Assembly: GCA_945859605.1 (NCBI GenBank) | Contig: OX243821.1 | Coordinates: 14,018,335 to 14,082,334 of the forward strand | DNA length: 64,000 bases | Direction: 5' to 3' | Origin: Lumbricus rubellus | Lineage: Eukaryota; Annelida; Clitellata; Crassiclitellata; Lumbricidae | Part shown: positions 52,864 to 62,980 of the stretch, piece after piece | How positions within the stretch are numbered: the first letter of the stretch is position 1 | Layout of the letters: the number at the start of each line of letters is the position of its first letter | Position numbers and translations under genes: made by a program | The notes under the pieces: generated by a model | What the model saw: only the letters and a program-made list of their open reading frames with translations | What the model was told of the DNA's origin: nothing | Database searches by the model: none

Positions 52864-55800
52864 TCATTTTTGTCCGTCGGATTGGAAGTTTAGCAACTTA
52901 TCCGATATTATTACCGCGTAAGATTGCGTTTCAGCTGGGACCGCGGCGCTGAAAGTAGCCTTGATTTGGATGTCGACGACCGACGATTTCAATCTTTCCG
53001 ACTTTTTCCTAACGTCGAATACCATGAGCGGGTATAGATCTCTGAAATCTGATGGAGTGATGTTGCCTTGCGTAATCAACTGGTTCATTCCGTAGAACTT
53101 TTCGCTGAACGTCGCCGCGTCTCTATAGGCTCTCGAAAATTTCTGGTTGGGAAACGATAGATCGTAGTCGACCGCTGGATATCTCTCTTGGTTCATCATC
53201 ACGTACATGTTTTTCAGGCTGCAATTGTTGCGGACATGCCACAAGAGGTATAAGACAAAATAAGTACTTACCGAGATTTGGTTGGAGTAAGTCTGACTCT
53301 CGTTGGGTAGCCTTTTGGCTATGAGTCTTGCACCTGAAACCGGTTTCGTTTGGAGATCGGTTTATAGTTTTAGGTTTCAGATTCTTCCTATGGAAGGCCA
53401 AGTATACTTTTTAGGCCAAAGTATAGCGCATCATAAGTTATTTCCCGGTGGACTAAGACGTGCCACACGGTGCGTCGCTTATATCGTGGAGTAGGCGTCT
53501 ACTCCATACGTGCTTAGAATTGTTAAAGCGTTTTCTGCTGCGACTTTCTACAGTGATTTCGGTTGTGTTCGTCTGTCTCCTACAGTGTGGTTTGGCCATT
53601 TTCGAAGACAACTACGGCGATCCTGGTTCATAGCGAGAGCAAAGCTTTTGTAGTGAGGATTTGCGGCTGATCTGTCAGGGAGGTTTCTTGGCATCGATCG
53701 CTGGGGTTTTAGCTGCTGAGGCTGCGTGACAGCTCAGGGAAGAATACAGTATTCGTGATACGCCTAGCGGGTTATCACAGTATTCTGTGAAGGTTACGTT
53801 GACTGTTGGTTACAGTCTGGGTTACCTGTTACCGGTGTCGTGGTTTCCGTAGAGTCGGGTTGGGATCCCCTCTGTGAAGAACGCGACAGGAGTATTCTCG
53901 ATCCTGCCGTGTGGCCGATCAGTGTGAGTTCGTGTGTAACTTTTGTATTGCAGGTTCGGTGCGGATAATCGACTGTCTGTCAACCGACATTGGACTCCTT
54001 GATTGTGTTACTTTTGGTTATCGGTTGTTTAGATTTTTCGTGTGACTCGTCACTTTCTGGAATACAAGAGTCCAGGCAAGCTGAGGGCTTTGCAAGGTAG
54101 TTTAGTAAACAGTGGTAGATAAGTTTTGCAAGGGACTTACCACTGAGGTCAGTAACTGTTGAGAGTAAGGGCGATAAGCGCCATTAGAAAACCTATAAAA
54201 TATCAGTCTCTTCGTAGACGCGGGTTTTCCGTTACCTGTTCCCCAGGCCTCCCGGCCTTTTAATTTTACCTTGAATCTACCGAAACAGAACAGCAACGCA
54301 CCACGACGCTCTTGTGAGTTGCCGGCTAAGTGTTTCAGGGAAAAGTTACCGGCAAGAAGGCGGCGTTTGGCAGCGCGCGTCGGGGTCTTGGTGCGCAACA
54401 GAGGCTGTTTGAAGCCGCGCGTTCGCCCCGGTCGTCCCAAGTGGTTCGCTGGTGGCGCGAGTGTTGGTTCATGCGGTCTTCTGCCAGGTCGGCAACCCGC
54501 GTGTGTCTGTTGGTCTCGGTGTCACTTGTGAGTGTTCGGGTCGGGAGAGTGGGTGAGGCAAGAACACAGGGCAAACGCCGTTGCCTCGGCGCGGGCGTCT
54601 TTGCGTGTTTCTGTCGGGAAACTTTCCGCTCGCGGTGACGGAGGGCGACCGTCGGTGGCTTCAGTTTATATCCGGCCTGCGGACCGCCTCCGACCGTCGG
54701 AGTGTCTGTTTGTTAATCGTCACTTGGGTGATTGTGATCGGCACGATGAGACGGGCTTCTGTTAGAGTCCTCGGGTCAAGCCCGATGGACTGGCCCTGGT
54801 TTCAGGCGATATGGTCTGCGGGGATAAAAGAGTCTGCAGTATAATAATTCCCCAGTGGTGGTGTTGGTTCGGGGGCTGGCCGGTGCAGCGTGATAACGAA
54901 GGGAAGCGACAAGTCGGGTAAGAAGACGGAGACTGCCGTCGCGATAGGCGGCGCTCGGCGAGGCCGCTCTGCCTGCGGGAAAAAGAACCCTGTGTTGAGA
55001 GTCGGTCATCCTCTTGCTCAGGACGTCGCCTACTCGGCGACCGCGGACGAGGCAGAGAGCGGGTCTGACATAGCCGGGTGGGCCAGCCGGTCGCAGGCGT
55101 CGGTTTCGGGGTCGTCTTCCCCCAGGAGTGAAGTCGCTGGCGAGGCTCACGCAGCGCACAGCGACCCGGGAGACTCACGGCGTCCTGGTAAGAGCGAGTA
55201 TCTCCCGGGCGCTGAAACGGCACCGCTAAGTGATGCCATCGAACCTGAGGGCGATTGGTCGCAGCGGGGTGATAGCCGAGGTAAGGCGCCCGTAGCGTCT
55301 GTTGACTCAAACCCTGGTACGCCACACAATGATCGAAAATCGATGGGTTATGTTCTTGGTCGCCGCTTTTATCGGTTTGAAATCCTACGACATTCCACCT
55401 AGGTTTTTCAGGAGCCGTTTTGACGCTAAGACGCCAACTAAAAGTAGTCGATTGAGGAACCGTTATAGTATCGCATTGACGCGCACGATACGCGACGGGT
55501 ACCGAGGATTTCGATTCGATAGTTTTGTACAATTGCATTTTCTCCATATCCGCTGGAGTAACGTGCGGCATAAACCATGAGATTTTAATGACGTCGACTT
55601 TACCAGTAGCCGCGGCGGCGAGTCTAAAAATAGCGTCGTCGTCCGATTTGCGAACCATCGTTAGCGTGTGCTTAAAACCGTATACTATTTTATCGTAATC
55701 CTCACAAAATCCGAAAATATTTTAAGGGGCACGACGAAACTAAACGTTCCACTGGCCACCGGGTTTATTATAAGATAAGCTTGACGAGTCCTGAAACCCG

Positions 55801-56239
55801 CGTTATTAGCCATAACCGCTGTTGCTGCTGTATCTTTGCACCATAATTGATTAAGACCTTGCGCTTTGGCAAAGTCATCCGGATATTTCAGCAAACCCAG
55901 CATAGTCGTTACTTGTCCCGGATGAAATACCGTTTCGATATCTTGGTTCGAAAGGGAATACGCGATTTGACTGAAAAGATGGATAAGTCCGTTGTTGACG
56001 ATGGCTGCCGCATCCTGGTCAGCGTACGCCGTTCCATCTGTTTTAACCAACGTACCTTCGAAAAACAAGTAAGATTCGGCGGGATGGCAAAATAGATCTT
56101 GAGTTTCTATATTTATACGAATCTCGCCGGCGGAGTTAAGAATCGTTCTCGCCGCTGATTCGTATTCGTGCCATTCATATTTTTTTATTCCTTCGCCGAC
56201 CTGCGAGGGCGCTGTAATGTTTAGAATATCCGACTGCAT
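52864..56239 (-). pseudogene. Polinton major capsid protein (double jelly-roll), split by an LTR element
   Basis: The N-terminal part (56239-55685) starts 'MQSDILNITAPSQVGEGIKK' and has the hallmark 'IRINIETQDLFCHPAESYLF', then 'GLIHLFSQIAYSLSNQDIET'. A frameshift lies near 55715. The middle part runs to about 55331 ('FMPHVTPADMEKMQLYK'). The C-terminal part resumes at 53222 with 'YPAVDYDLSFPNQKFSRAYR', 'LITQGNITPSDFRDLYPLMV' and 'IQIKATFSAAVPAETQSYAV', to a stop at 52864-52866. This protein forms the icosahedral shell in Polinton virions (family knowledge). It is broken by one frameshift and the 2.1-kb insertion at 53226-55326. Confidence 0.82.
53226..55326. mobile_element. 2.1-kb LTR-like insertion (possible solo LTR), TG...CA with CAAT duplication
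   Basis: The inserted block starts TGTTGCGGACATGCC and ends GGTACGCCACA, flanked by CAAT at 53222-53225 and 55327-55330. Removing it together with one CAAT leaves the capsid frame continuous across the junction. TG...CA ends and a 4-bp duplication fit an LTR-retrotransposon terminus. No gag, protease, RT or integrase was recognised, so a long solo LTR is the simplest reading. The right half (54.3-55.3 kb) is GC-rich with long chance-like frames on both strands (e.g. 54890-55402 plus). Confidence 0.75.
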
Positions 56240-56359
56240 TTTAATTACTAAAGATTTTATTTTAAATAGTTATCACGTGAGTTTCAATCCCGCCCCATTA
56301 TTGTTGTTGAGACCACGCACGAGATCTCGAATGGACACGGCATTCGAAGAAGAAGACTT

Positions 56360-56763
56360 TTAAAGCCCGTAACCGGCGAGTATATTGTTAATATTAGTCC
56401 CATCGCTACCAGCAGCCCTTGCGTCATTATCGATTATCCGCGCTAAGACAGCCGCATTCGATTGCGTAAGCGCTGGTATCGTTTCGATTTTTTCAACCTC
56501 ACGCGGCGTCAGAACCGACGATGCTGAGTTTAGCCGCGGCTTTATCCACCAAGCGTTTACCAGCCTCTACGGCGGTATTCTTTCCAACGTCTAGCGCCTT
56601 CTTACCCAACTCTCTCGCGGCGTCTTTATCCACGCTAAGGGCGGACTCGTTTAGCGACACCCGATGAGAATAGCTTCTTGAAAACTCCGGTAATAGTATC
56701 CATTATTCCCGCTCCTCCTATGACGTATTTTCTCGCATATCTTCTATTTACGACGACCAGCAT
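56360..56763 (-). pseudogene. Polinton minor-capsid-like small protein
   Basis: Starts 'MLVVVNRRYARKYVIGGAGI' then 'MDTITGVFKKLFSSG'. After a frame change near 56660 it continues with an Ala/Lys-rich amphipathic stretch 'DAARELGKKALDVGKNTAVE'. A further frame change lies near 56520, and it ends 'DGTNINNILAGYGL' at a TAA (56360-56362). Basic, helix-rich and Gly-containing, as in the small virion proteins encoded upstream of Polinton capsid genes. Homology is by pattern only. Confidence 0.55.
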
Positions 56764-56765
56764 TT

Positions 56766-57691
56766 TTATAATTGCAACGTTAAGTTTTTATACTGATCTG
56801 CATCTAACACTCTCTGTCTTAATAGTTCGTCGCATATACCAACGATCTCGTTTCTCACCTCCGTATTACCAGCGCTGAAGCTAGCCAATCGTAGTTGCAA
56901 CATTTCTACTAAAGCATTCGGATCTTGCGGAATTACGGCGGCTCCTTTACCCGTCTTTGGTGTCTTTTTTCCAGACTTCATTTCCCATATCGGTTTAATT
57001 ATGTTTCTGTACTTTCCGCTTTTAGACGATTTTGGTTTACTCGGATCGTTAGGTCGCCTCATAGCATTCGTCGCGTCTAGAATCTCGCCATAATCGGAAA
57101 GATCGTTGGCGTTGTAAATCCACTCCTTCGGTTTAGCCATCGTCAGTAGCTGCCAAAGTCCTGGGGTACCGACGCAAATCTTTCCACCCACCGTTATATC
57201 GTCGTTCTGAATCGATACGGGTGTGTCTCCGATATGAAATACGCCGCCCTTAGAATTTAGGCCGAACGTCGTTTCCGGAGATTCTTTATTAGAGGCGTCA
57301 ATACGAGTAGGTATTTCACCGCCAGGTCTCCTAATTCTAGCGTTCTAACGTCTTCCATAGGATCCCCAGCATCCCTCGATAGAGGCCTACGCGGATCCTG
57401 TAGAAACTGTATGGGTTTTAAATAAAGAAGAAATTGACGCGGGAAGCGCATTTAGAGCACTAGACGTAGCTTCCGAGTTTTCCTTAATAGTAGACAGAAT
57501 GCGTTTTGTTCTTTCGATATCATGGATTGCGAGTCGACGATCGGCTTGTACAACTCTACCAATTCTTGATGCAGTCCTATATCGCCTAGTTTCTCGGATA
57601 AATTATCTCGTTGAATGTTTTTCTTCGTCTTCAGAAACTCTTCGACGATAAAAGCACGTTTTGTTGGATCGGTTATTTTTAGAAACGACAT
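56766..57691 (-). pseudogene. Polinton conserved protein next to integrase, frameshifted
   Basis: Begins 'MSFLKITDPTKRAFIVEEFL' (57691), with 'SEKLGDIGLHQELVELYKPI' at ~residue 32-51. It shifts frame near 57450 and again near 57260, then ends with 'VGTPGLWQLLTMAKPKEWIY' and 'PQDPNALVEMLQLRLASFSA', 'VGICDELLRQRVLDADQYKN'. The I-T-D-P-x-K-R start, G-T-P-G-L-W-x-L-L motif and R-L-x-L-x-x-A-S-x-x-A-G-N end are a well-conserved combination in animal Polinton-like elements. Function unknown. Analogous in position to 37695-38370, but from a different lineage. Confidence 0.7.
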
Positions 57692-57726
57692 TTTTATAAT
57701 AGACGGTATTATGTTTTAGGCTTCAC

Positions 57727-57834
57727 GTTCTATGTTCCATGTTCTATGTTCTATGTTCTATATTCTATGTTCTATGTTCTATGTTCTTTGTTCTATGTTC
57801 TATGTTCTATGTTCTTTGTTCTATGTTCTATGTT
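57727..57834. repeat. (TTCTATG)n-like minisatellite
   Basis: Tandem 'gttctat' words with occasional 'gttctttg'. It is the complement of the word repeated at 20885-21300. Lies just downstream of the integrase stop codon. Confidence 0.85.
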
Positions 57835-58358
57835 AATCATCACATGTTCACTAAGTCTTCGTTATCTATCCAGGAATTAAACGAGTCTGGGCACCGTAAC
57901 CATTTAACAAAAGATTTCTTCCCACGTTTCCGGATAATTTTTTCTATTCTAAATCTTTCTTGAGTCGTCTTCTGCAGCTCCTGTTCATAAAAAGAGCCCT
58001 GTATTTCCTCACTATTAGAATCTGTAATCTTGTAAGTTGGCGTATCCGTGTACTGTACCTGGGATATTATAAAAACCTCTTCCATCCATCTGGGCATGTA
58101 CCCCTTCTCAAAAAAATAGTTCTTAGTTATTCTGACTTTATATCTGATTGAGAATCTGGGCAAAATAGGCTCTGAAATCTCGTCGCAGAATAAATTCATA
58201 AATACAGTCTTTTCGTTCACTTTCATGCTAGCCTTAGCGGGCGTCATTTTAATGGAAGAATGTCTCGTTTCATTATAATTACTAACCATTTCACCTAATA
58301 CATCGACATATCTTCTCGTTGAATTAGCCGTAAAGTACTTAAGCATTTTCTCCCGCAT

Positions 58359-61300
58359 TAGTCGGGTCAATCTACGAGATAACTTTGGTGAACCCCAAAA
58401 AAATTGCAAGAAAACGTTTTATGACGATTTTCTGGTGTCTTAGGTCTGGTGATGAACATACTAAAAGTTGCCTAAAATCGGAGCACGGCAAGTGGTCTAA
58501 TTTTGGCGGAAAAAAAGATGGCCGCCAATTGGACCAGGCATGGGATCTGGAAATTATACTGTTAGGAACAAATCATGAAATAGTTCGCTAACATGCTTTT
58601 CTAGACTAATTTGACCCTCCTGATAACGAAAATCGTAGTTAGAAAGCTTAAATTTTAACGGTTGCATGAGAAAACAAGATGGCGGCCAAAATGGCGGCTT
58701 ATAACTGCTTCAAAAGGTTGCATAGTTGGGTCAATCTACAAAATGATCCCAAAAATGTAAGAATGCGTTTTATGACGATTTTCTGGTGTTTTAGGTCTGG
58801 TGATGAACATACTAAAAGTTGCATAAAATCGGACCATGGCAAGTGGCCTAATTTTGGCGGGAAAAAAGATGACCGCCAATTTTACCAGGCTTGGAATCTG
58901 GAAATGATACTGTTAAAAATAAATTGTGTAACAATTTGCTAACATGCTTTTCTAGACTAATTTGACCCTCCTGAGAACGAAAATCGTGGTTAACAAGCTT
59001 GAATTCTAGCGGTTGCATGAAAAAACAAGATGGCGGCCAAAATGGCGGTCTATTGCTACAAAAGGCTGCAAGTGGGGTTTTGTGTGTGATATTAACACGA
59101 TTTTGTAATTTAAATTAAGATGTTAGAGTTCTAGGCATGCAATGGAATCAAAGACACATGTAGCACTGGAAGAAAACCAAAATGGAGGAAAAAATGGCGG
59201 CCCGAATGCTGAAATTGCTTTAAATGAAGTGATGTATGCAATGGAAATATGAATTCGGACTCCAACTTAGCATTTTTGAGCTCACGGAAAGCAATGGAAT
59301 CAACTTGGCAATTGTGAAACTGCAAGAAAACTAAAATGGCAGCGATCGGAAATGTTTCGGAGAAGTTCGTCAAAGGGACTGTTGGGTTCATGACAAGCGG
59401 AAGTGTGTCGGAAATGGATGGATCTACGATGGAGAAGGCGTAGGAGGAGGTGGAATGGTGTAGAAGGCTAACTGAATTCATCCTCCACCAAGCCATCCAC
59501 ATCATCATCGGCATCATCTTCATCACAGCATGACATCAAACGGCGCTGGAGGTGGTTCATTCCAGGTCTCGGGATCAGTCCATCGAACAACATGTACATG
59601 GGGGTCGGCGTTGAAACGAACGACTTCATCAACGGTCACCAGGGGCAGTCAGCATCGTCCCTCTACGGAACCATGGCCAATGGGTACTTGCCGGGAACAC
59701 ACAAACAGAACTGGGTTTGCTATCCATGACGCATCACCATCACCACCACCACCATCAACATCCCCACCACCTGGAGATGGTTGTTCGAATATTTTCTGCA
59801 CTCCAAACGCAGATCACGTTACCCTAGAAACCACTGCTTGCACAGCGATGCTTAAAGGGGTCTAATCTGAATTGATAGTGGAAGGAATGATGTACCTTTT
59901 CAGCTCACTGCTGATCTTCTGCGATAGGTTCTTCGTGTTGATCTCTACCATCTCCAGATGGTGGTGCTGGTGGTGGTGCTGGTAGTGGAGTGGTGGTGGT
60001 GGTTACCGCCCTTGCGAGACAGTCCATCGAGGCCCCCCCCTGGGGGAGATGATCGGTCTCTTAACGTTCCTGCTCCCATGCGAAGGCTGACACCGCGAGT
60101 GGGAGATCAGTGCAACGAGAAGAGGTTCGTAGTGTACGGGTTGGGAGTGGACGACGGCTGGAGGACACGCGACGACGACGATGGAACAGCAGATGGTAAG
60201 GGCAGCTCGCCTCGGGTGTGCGGATCGTAGGGTTGCGCTGATTGATGCATCATGGATAGCAAACCCTTGTCCTGTTTGTGTGTTACCGGCAAGTACCCAT
60301 TGGCCATGCTTCCGTAGAGGGACGATGCTGACTGCCCCTGGTGACCGTTGATGAAGTCGTTCGTTTCAACGCCGACCCCCATGTACATGTTGTTCGATGG
60401 ACTGACCCCGAGACCTGGAATGAACCACCTCCAGCGCCGTTTGATGTCATGCTGTGATGAAGATGATGCCGATGATGATGTGGATGGCTTGGAGGAGGAT
60501 GAATTCAGTTAGTCTTCTACCCCGTTCCACCTCCTCCTACGCCTTCTCCATCGTAGATCCATCCATTTCCGACACACTTCCGCTTGTCATGAACCCAACA
60601 GTCCCTTTGACGAACTTCTCCGAAACATTTCCGATCGCTGCCATTTTAGTTTTCTTGCAGTTTCACAATTGCCAAGTTGATTCCATTGCTTTCCGTGAGC
60701 TCAAAAATGCTAAGTTGGAGTCCGAATTCATATTTCCATTGCATACATCACTTCATTTAAAGCAATTTCAGCATTCGGGCCGCCATTTTTTCCTCCATTT
60801 TGGTTTTCTTCCAGTGCTACATGTGTCTTTGATTCCATTGCATGCCTAGAACTCTAACATCTTAATTTAAATTACAAAATCGTGTAAATATCACACGCAA
60901 AACCCCACTTGCAGCCTTTTGTAGCAATAGACCGCCATTTTGGCCGCCATCTTGTTTTTTCATGCAACCGCTAGAATTCAAGCTTGCTAACCACGATTTT
61001 CGTTCTCAGGAGGGTCAAATTAGTCTAGAAAAGCATGGTAGCAAATTGTTAAACGATTTATTTCTAACAGTATCATTTCCAGATTCCAAGCCTGGTAAAA
61101 TTGTCGGTCATCTTTTTTCCCGCCAAAATTAGGCCACTTGCCATGGTCCGATTTTATGCAACTTTTAGTATGTTCATCACCAGACCTAAGACACCAGAAA
61201 ATCGTCATAAAACGCATTCTTACATTTTTGGGGTCATTTTGTAGATTGACCCAACTATGCAACCTTTTGAAGCAATTATAAGACGCCATTTTGGCCGCCA

Positions 61301-61613
61301 TCTTGTTTTCTTATGCAACCGCTAAAAATTAAGCTTTCTAACTACGATTTTCGTTATCAGTAGGGTCGAATTAGTCTAGAAAAGCATGTTAGCGAATTAA
61401 TTCATGATTTGTTCCTAACAGTGTAATTTCCAGATCCCATGCCTGGTCCAATTGGCGGCCATCTTTTTTTCCCCGCCAAAATTAGACCACTTGCCGTGCT
61501 CCGATTTTAGGCAACTTTTAGTATGTTCATCACCAGACCTAAGACACCAGAAAATCGTCATAAAAGGTTTTCTTGCAATTTTTGGGGGGTCATGTCGTAG
61601 ATTGACCCGACTA
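58359..61613. mobile_element. Giant foldback (near-palindromic) element carrying Onecut gene fragments
   Basis: Bounded by 'tagtcgggtcaatctacga' and its complement 'tcgtagattgacccgacta', with CAT repeated on each side (58356-58358, 61614-61616). Removing the insert and one CAT restores the integrase frame at the junction. The two arms (about 58359-59735 and 60245-61613) are highly similar inverted copies. Each arm contains two tandem ~330-bp subrepeats ('ggtctggtgatgaacatac') and several AAGATGGCGGCC words. The centre (59493-60500) is derived from a Onecut-type gene in both arms. No transposase is encoded, so it must depend on an enzyme from elsewhere. Confidence 0.88.
59493..60500. pseudogene. 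Captured Onecut/HNF6-like transcription factor gene fragments, inverted pair
   Basis: The left copy (plus, about 59493-59790) reads His-rich 'HHHRHHLHHSMTSNGAGGGS', then in the next frame 'SPSNNMYMGVGVETNDFING' and 'HQGQSASSLYG'. The right copy (minus, 60500-59874) repeats this and extends further, with 'MANGYLPVTHKQDKGLLSMM' and 'HQSAQPYDPHTRGELPLPSA'. After frame changes it ends in a His/Gln run and 'EMVEINTKNLSQKISSELKR' (59960-59880), matching the start of the CUT domain of Onecut proteins (M-E-E-I-N-T-K-x-x-x-Q-x-I-x-x-E-L-K-R-Y). The CUT domain breaks off after ~25 residues and there is no homeodomain. The left copy lacks the middle portion. Non-functional as a transcription factor. Confidence 0.8.
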
Positions 61614-62026
61614 CATTGTACGATTCCACCTTTTAGCGACGCAACTTTTTTTCATCGTTCTCGGTTGAATACAACACAAATAAATTCTTTACATCTTTAT
61701 TCTAAAATTCTTTCCCTTTGTCCACCCAAAGTTTAACAGGCTTCCGGCCACCCCCGAGTATCATCACGAAGCCACTAGCCGTAGATTTCCCACTCTTATC
61801 ATTCAATGGCTCGATCCAGCCGTACTTGGAAAACACATCTATAACGGTTAACAGGTATTTCACACCATCGTTATCTTTAGCGAAGACCTGCATATCGACT
61901 AAATCAGCCGCCCAAATCTGGTCTATCCCACAAACATACACTTTTCTCTTTCTAAAATGTCTTACTACTGGTTTATGTAATTCATTCGCTAACTGAATTT
62001 TGTCCATTTCAGGTCCTGTTGTAATT

Positions 62027-62515
62027 TTAAGCTTTTTTAAAACCTAACCCGAGACTCGTTTGGGCGGATAACATGGGTTTGACTATAGCCCTCTCTATGC
62101 GTTCCCGCAAGCTTGTATTAGGAATATTATTCAAATCATTAATCATCGCTCTATCGGCAACATTCCTAGTAGCCGAATCGGTGTGTTGATTGTATGCCAG
62201 ATCGTGGAAATATGCGGCGTTATCGACTCTATCAACTGGTTTAGACCAATCTTTCGGAGTACCATCAGGATTCAAACGCAAATCTAGTCTAGTACCAGGA
62301 CCAGTAAACTGATGGCCCGCTAAATGCAACTCTCCTGGGAATTTAGCCCATGGCAACTTAATACCGCTAGTTTCTGAATTTAGAGATCCGACTAGATCGC
62401 CGCCTTGTGTTGCCTTCACGAACTGCGTCTTTGTTTTTCCACAAACATCATTTGTGCCTCTAAGCATCGTTATAACAGTCTGCACGTTTTTTTGTTTCAG
62501 TAACACTTTACGCAA
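62027..62515 (-). CDS. Polinton phospholipase-A2-like protein, 162 aa, intact
   Basis: The only uninterrupted gene of this Polinton. 'GELHLAGHQFTGPGTRLDLR' is the Ca2+-loop-like G-x-x-F-x-G-P-G-T segment. It is followed by 'VDRVDNAAYFHDLAYNQHTD', containing the catalytic-type His-Asp pair (H-D in A-A-Y-F-H-D-L-A-Y) of parvovirus-VP1-like PLA2 domains. The C-terminus is helical ('SLRERIERAIVKPMLSAQT'). PLA2 domains of this kind break endosomal membranes during virion entry in parvoviruses (family knowledge); a similar role in Polinton virions is inference. Starts at Met 62513-62515 and overlaps no neighbour; the integrase start is 20 bp downstream on the same strand. Confidence 0.82.
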   Translation of the reverse strand: MRKVLLKQKNVQTVITMLRGTNDVCGKTKTQFVKATQGGDLVGSLNSETSGIKLPWAKFPGELHLAGHQFTGPGTRLDLRLNPDGTPKDWSKPVDRVDNAAYFHDLAYNQHTDSATRNVADRAMINDLNNIPNTSLRERIERAIVKPMLSAQTSLGLGFKKA

Positions 62516-62547
62516 TACATTTTAAATACAATTAGATATATTTAAAA

Positions 62548-62620
62548 TGGAAATGAAAGACTTGACGTGGAATGATTTACCATCGAAAAGATTTAATAAC
62601 AACCTATTACATAGAACAGG
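62548..62620 (+). pseudogene. Truncated plus-strand Polinton ORF start
   Basis: ATG at 62547-62549 begins 'MEMKDLTWNDLPSKRFNNNL'. It is open until a hAT terminus cuts it at 62621, and points away from the PLA2-like gene. It could be the start of the missing polymerase or another gene, but 24 residues are too few to tell. Confidence 0.4.
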
Positions 62621-62980
62621 GGTTCTCAAACTGTGGTACGCGTACCCCAAGGGGTACGCCAGGCGCCGGTAAGGGGTACGCGAAAATTTCCAGAAATATA
62701 AATTTTCTTTGAGTTTATGGACTTTGTGTCCATTTTTCCTTGATTAGCAATAATTTTTAACGAACGTTGCTTGATGTAACACCATCGTCATTTCTTTCTT
62801 TCACAACATGTGATTAAACTCACATACTAAGCTTAAGCTTAGGCCTATATTATAGTGCATGCAACATGTTTATGTTTAGGCCTGTCACTATAAATTTGAA
62901 ACAAAATGATGTAGAATTGGTTGAAAGAACCAAAGCCAGAAATTCTCATCGCATGCAATGAGCGCAGGCTATTATAGGGC
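62621..62980. mobile_element. hAT-Charlie-like left terminus
   Basis: 'caggggttctcaaactgtgg' is a classic hAT-Charlie-type end, followed by 'gtacgcgtaccccaagggg'. The partner end was not found before base 64000. Flank 'acatagaa' (62613-62620) would be the target duplication. Confidence 0.65.

Larger units (their letters stand above)
57840..62007 (-). pseudogene. Polinton retroviral-type integrase with chromodomain, split by the foldback element
   Basis: The N-terminal part on the minus strand (62007-61617) has the linker 'HKPVVRHFRKRKVYVCGI' and core 'DQIWAADLVDMQVFAKDNDG', with the first catalytic Asp in A-D-L-V-D-M, and the second in 'LWVDKGKEF'. A stop (61699-61701) and a frameshift near 61645 follow. 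Beyond the 3.26-kb insertion the protein continues at 58355 with 'MLKYFTANSTRRYVDVLGEM', 'NYNETRHSSIKMTPAKASMK', an SH3-like region, and a C-terminal chromodomain 'FRIEKIIRKRGKKSFVKWLR', 'CPDSFNSWIDNEDLV'. The layout (zinc finger, DDE core, chromodomain) is that of Polinton INT. Confidence 0.85.
43130..62620. mobile_element. Polinton/Maverick element 1, broken by four large insertions
   Basis: Self-synthesising DNA transposons of this group carry capsid, protease and integrase genes. Here the plus strand has penton-like, small basic, HNH, protease and two fibre genes (43.1-46.9 kb). The minus strand has a small protein, major capsid, minor-capsid-like, conserved protein, integrase and PLA2-like gene (62.5 to 52.4 kb). 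Every gene carries a frameshift, stop or insertion except the PLA2-like one, so it is dead. Polymerase B, packaging ATPase, terminal repeats and 6-bp duplication were not found. A plus-strand frame starting at 62548 is cut off by a hAT end and may be a further gene. Confidence 0.88.

Noticed and set aside
54271..55402. Overlapping 80-170 codon frames on both strands near 54.3-55.4 kb
   Set aside because: GC-rich sequence inside the LTR-like insertion; the minus-strand 298-codon frame is the capsid gene reading through the junction. No domain recognised in the rest.
59530..60849. Independent protein genes in the foldback element such as the 131-codon frames at each end
   Set aside because: The two 131-codon frames are mirror images of each other in the inverted arms; only the Onecut-derived stretches resemble known protein.
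43130..62620. Polinton DNA polymerase B and packaging ATPase
   Set aside because: Looked for palm motifs (D-T-D) and Walker A/B in the open frames of this interval and found none.
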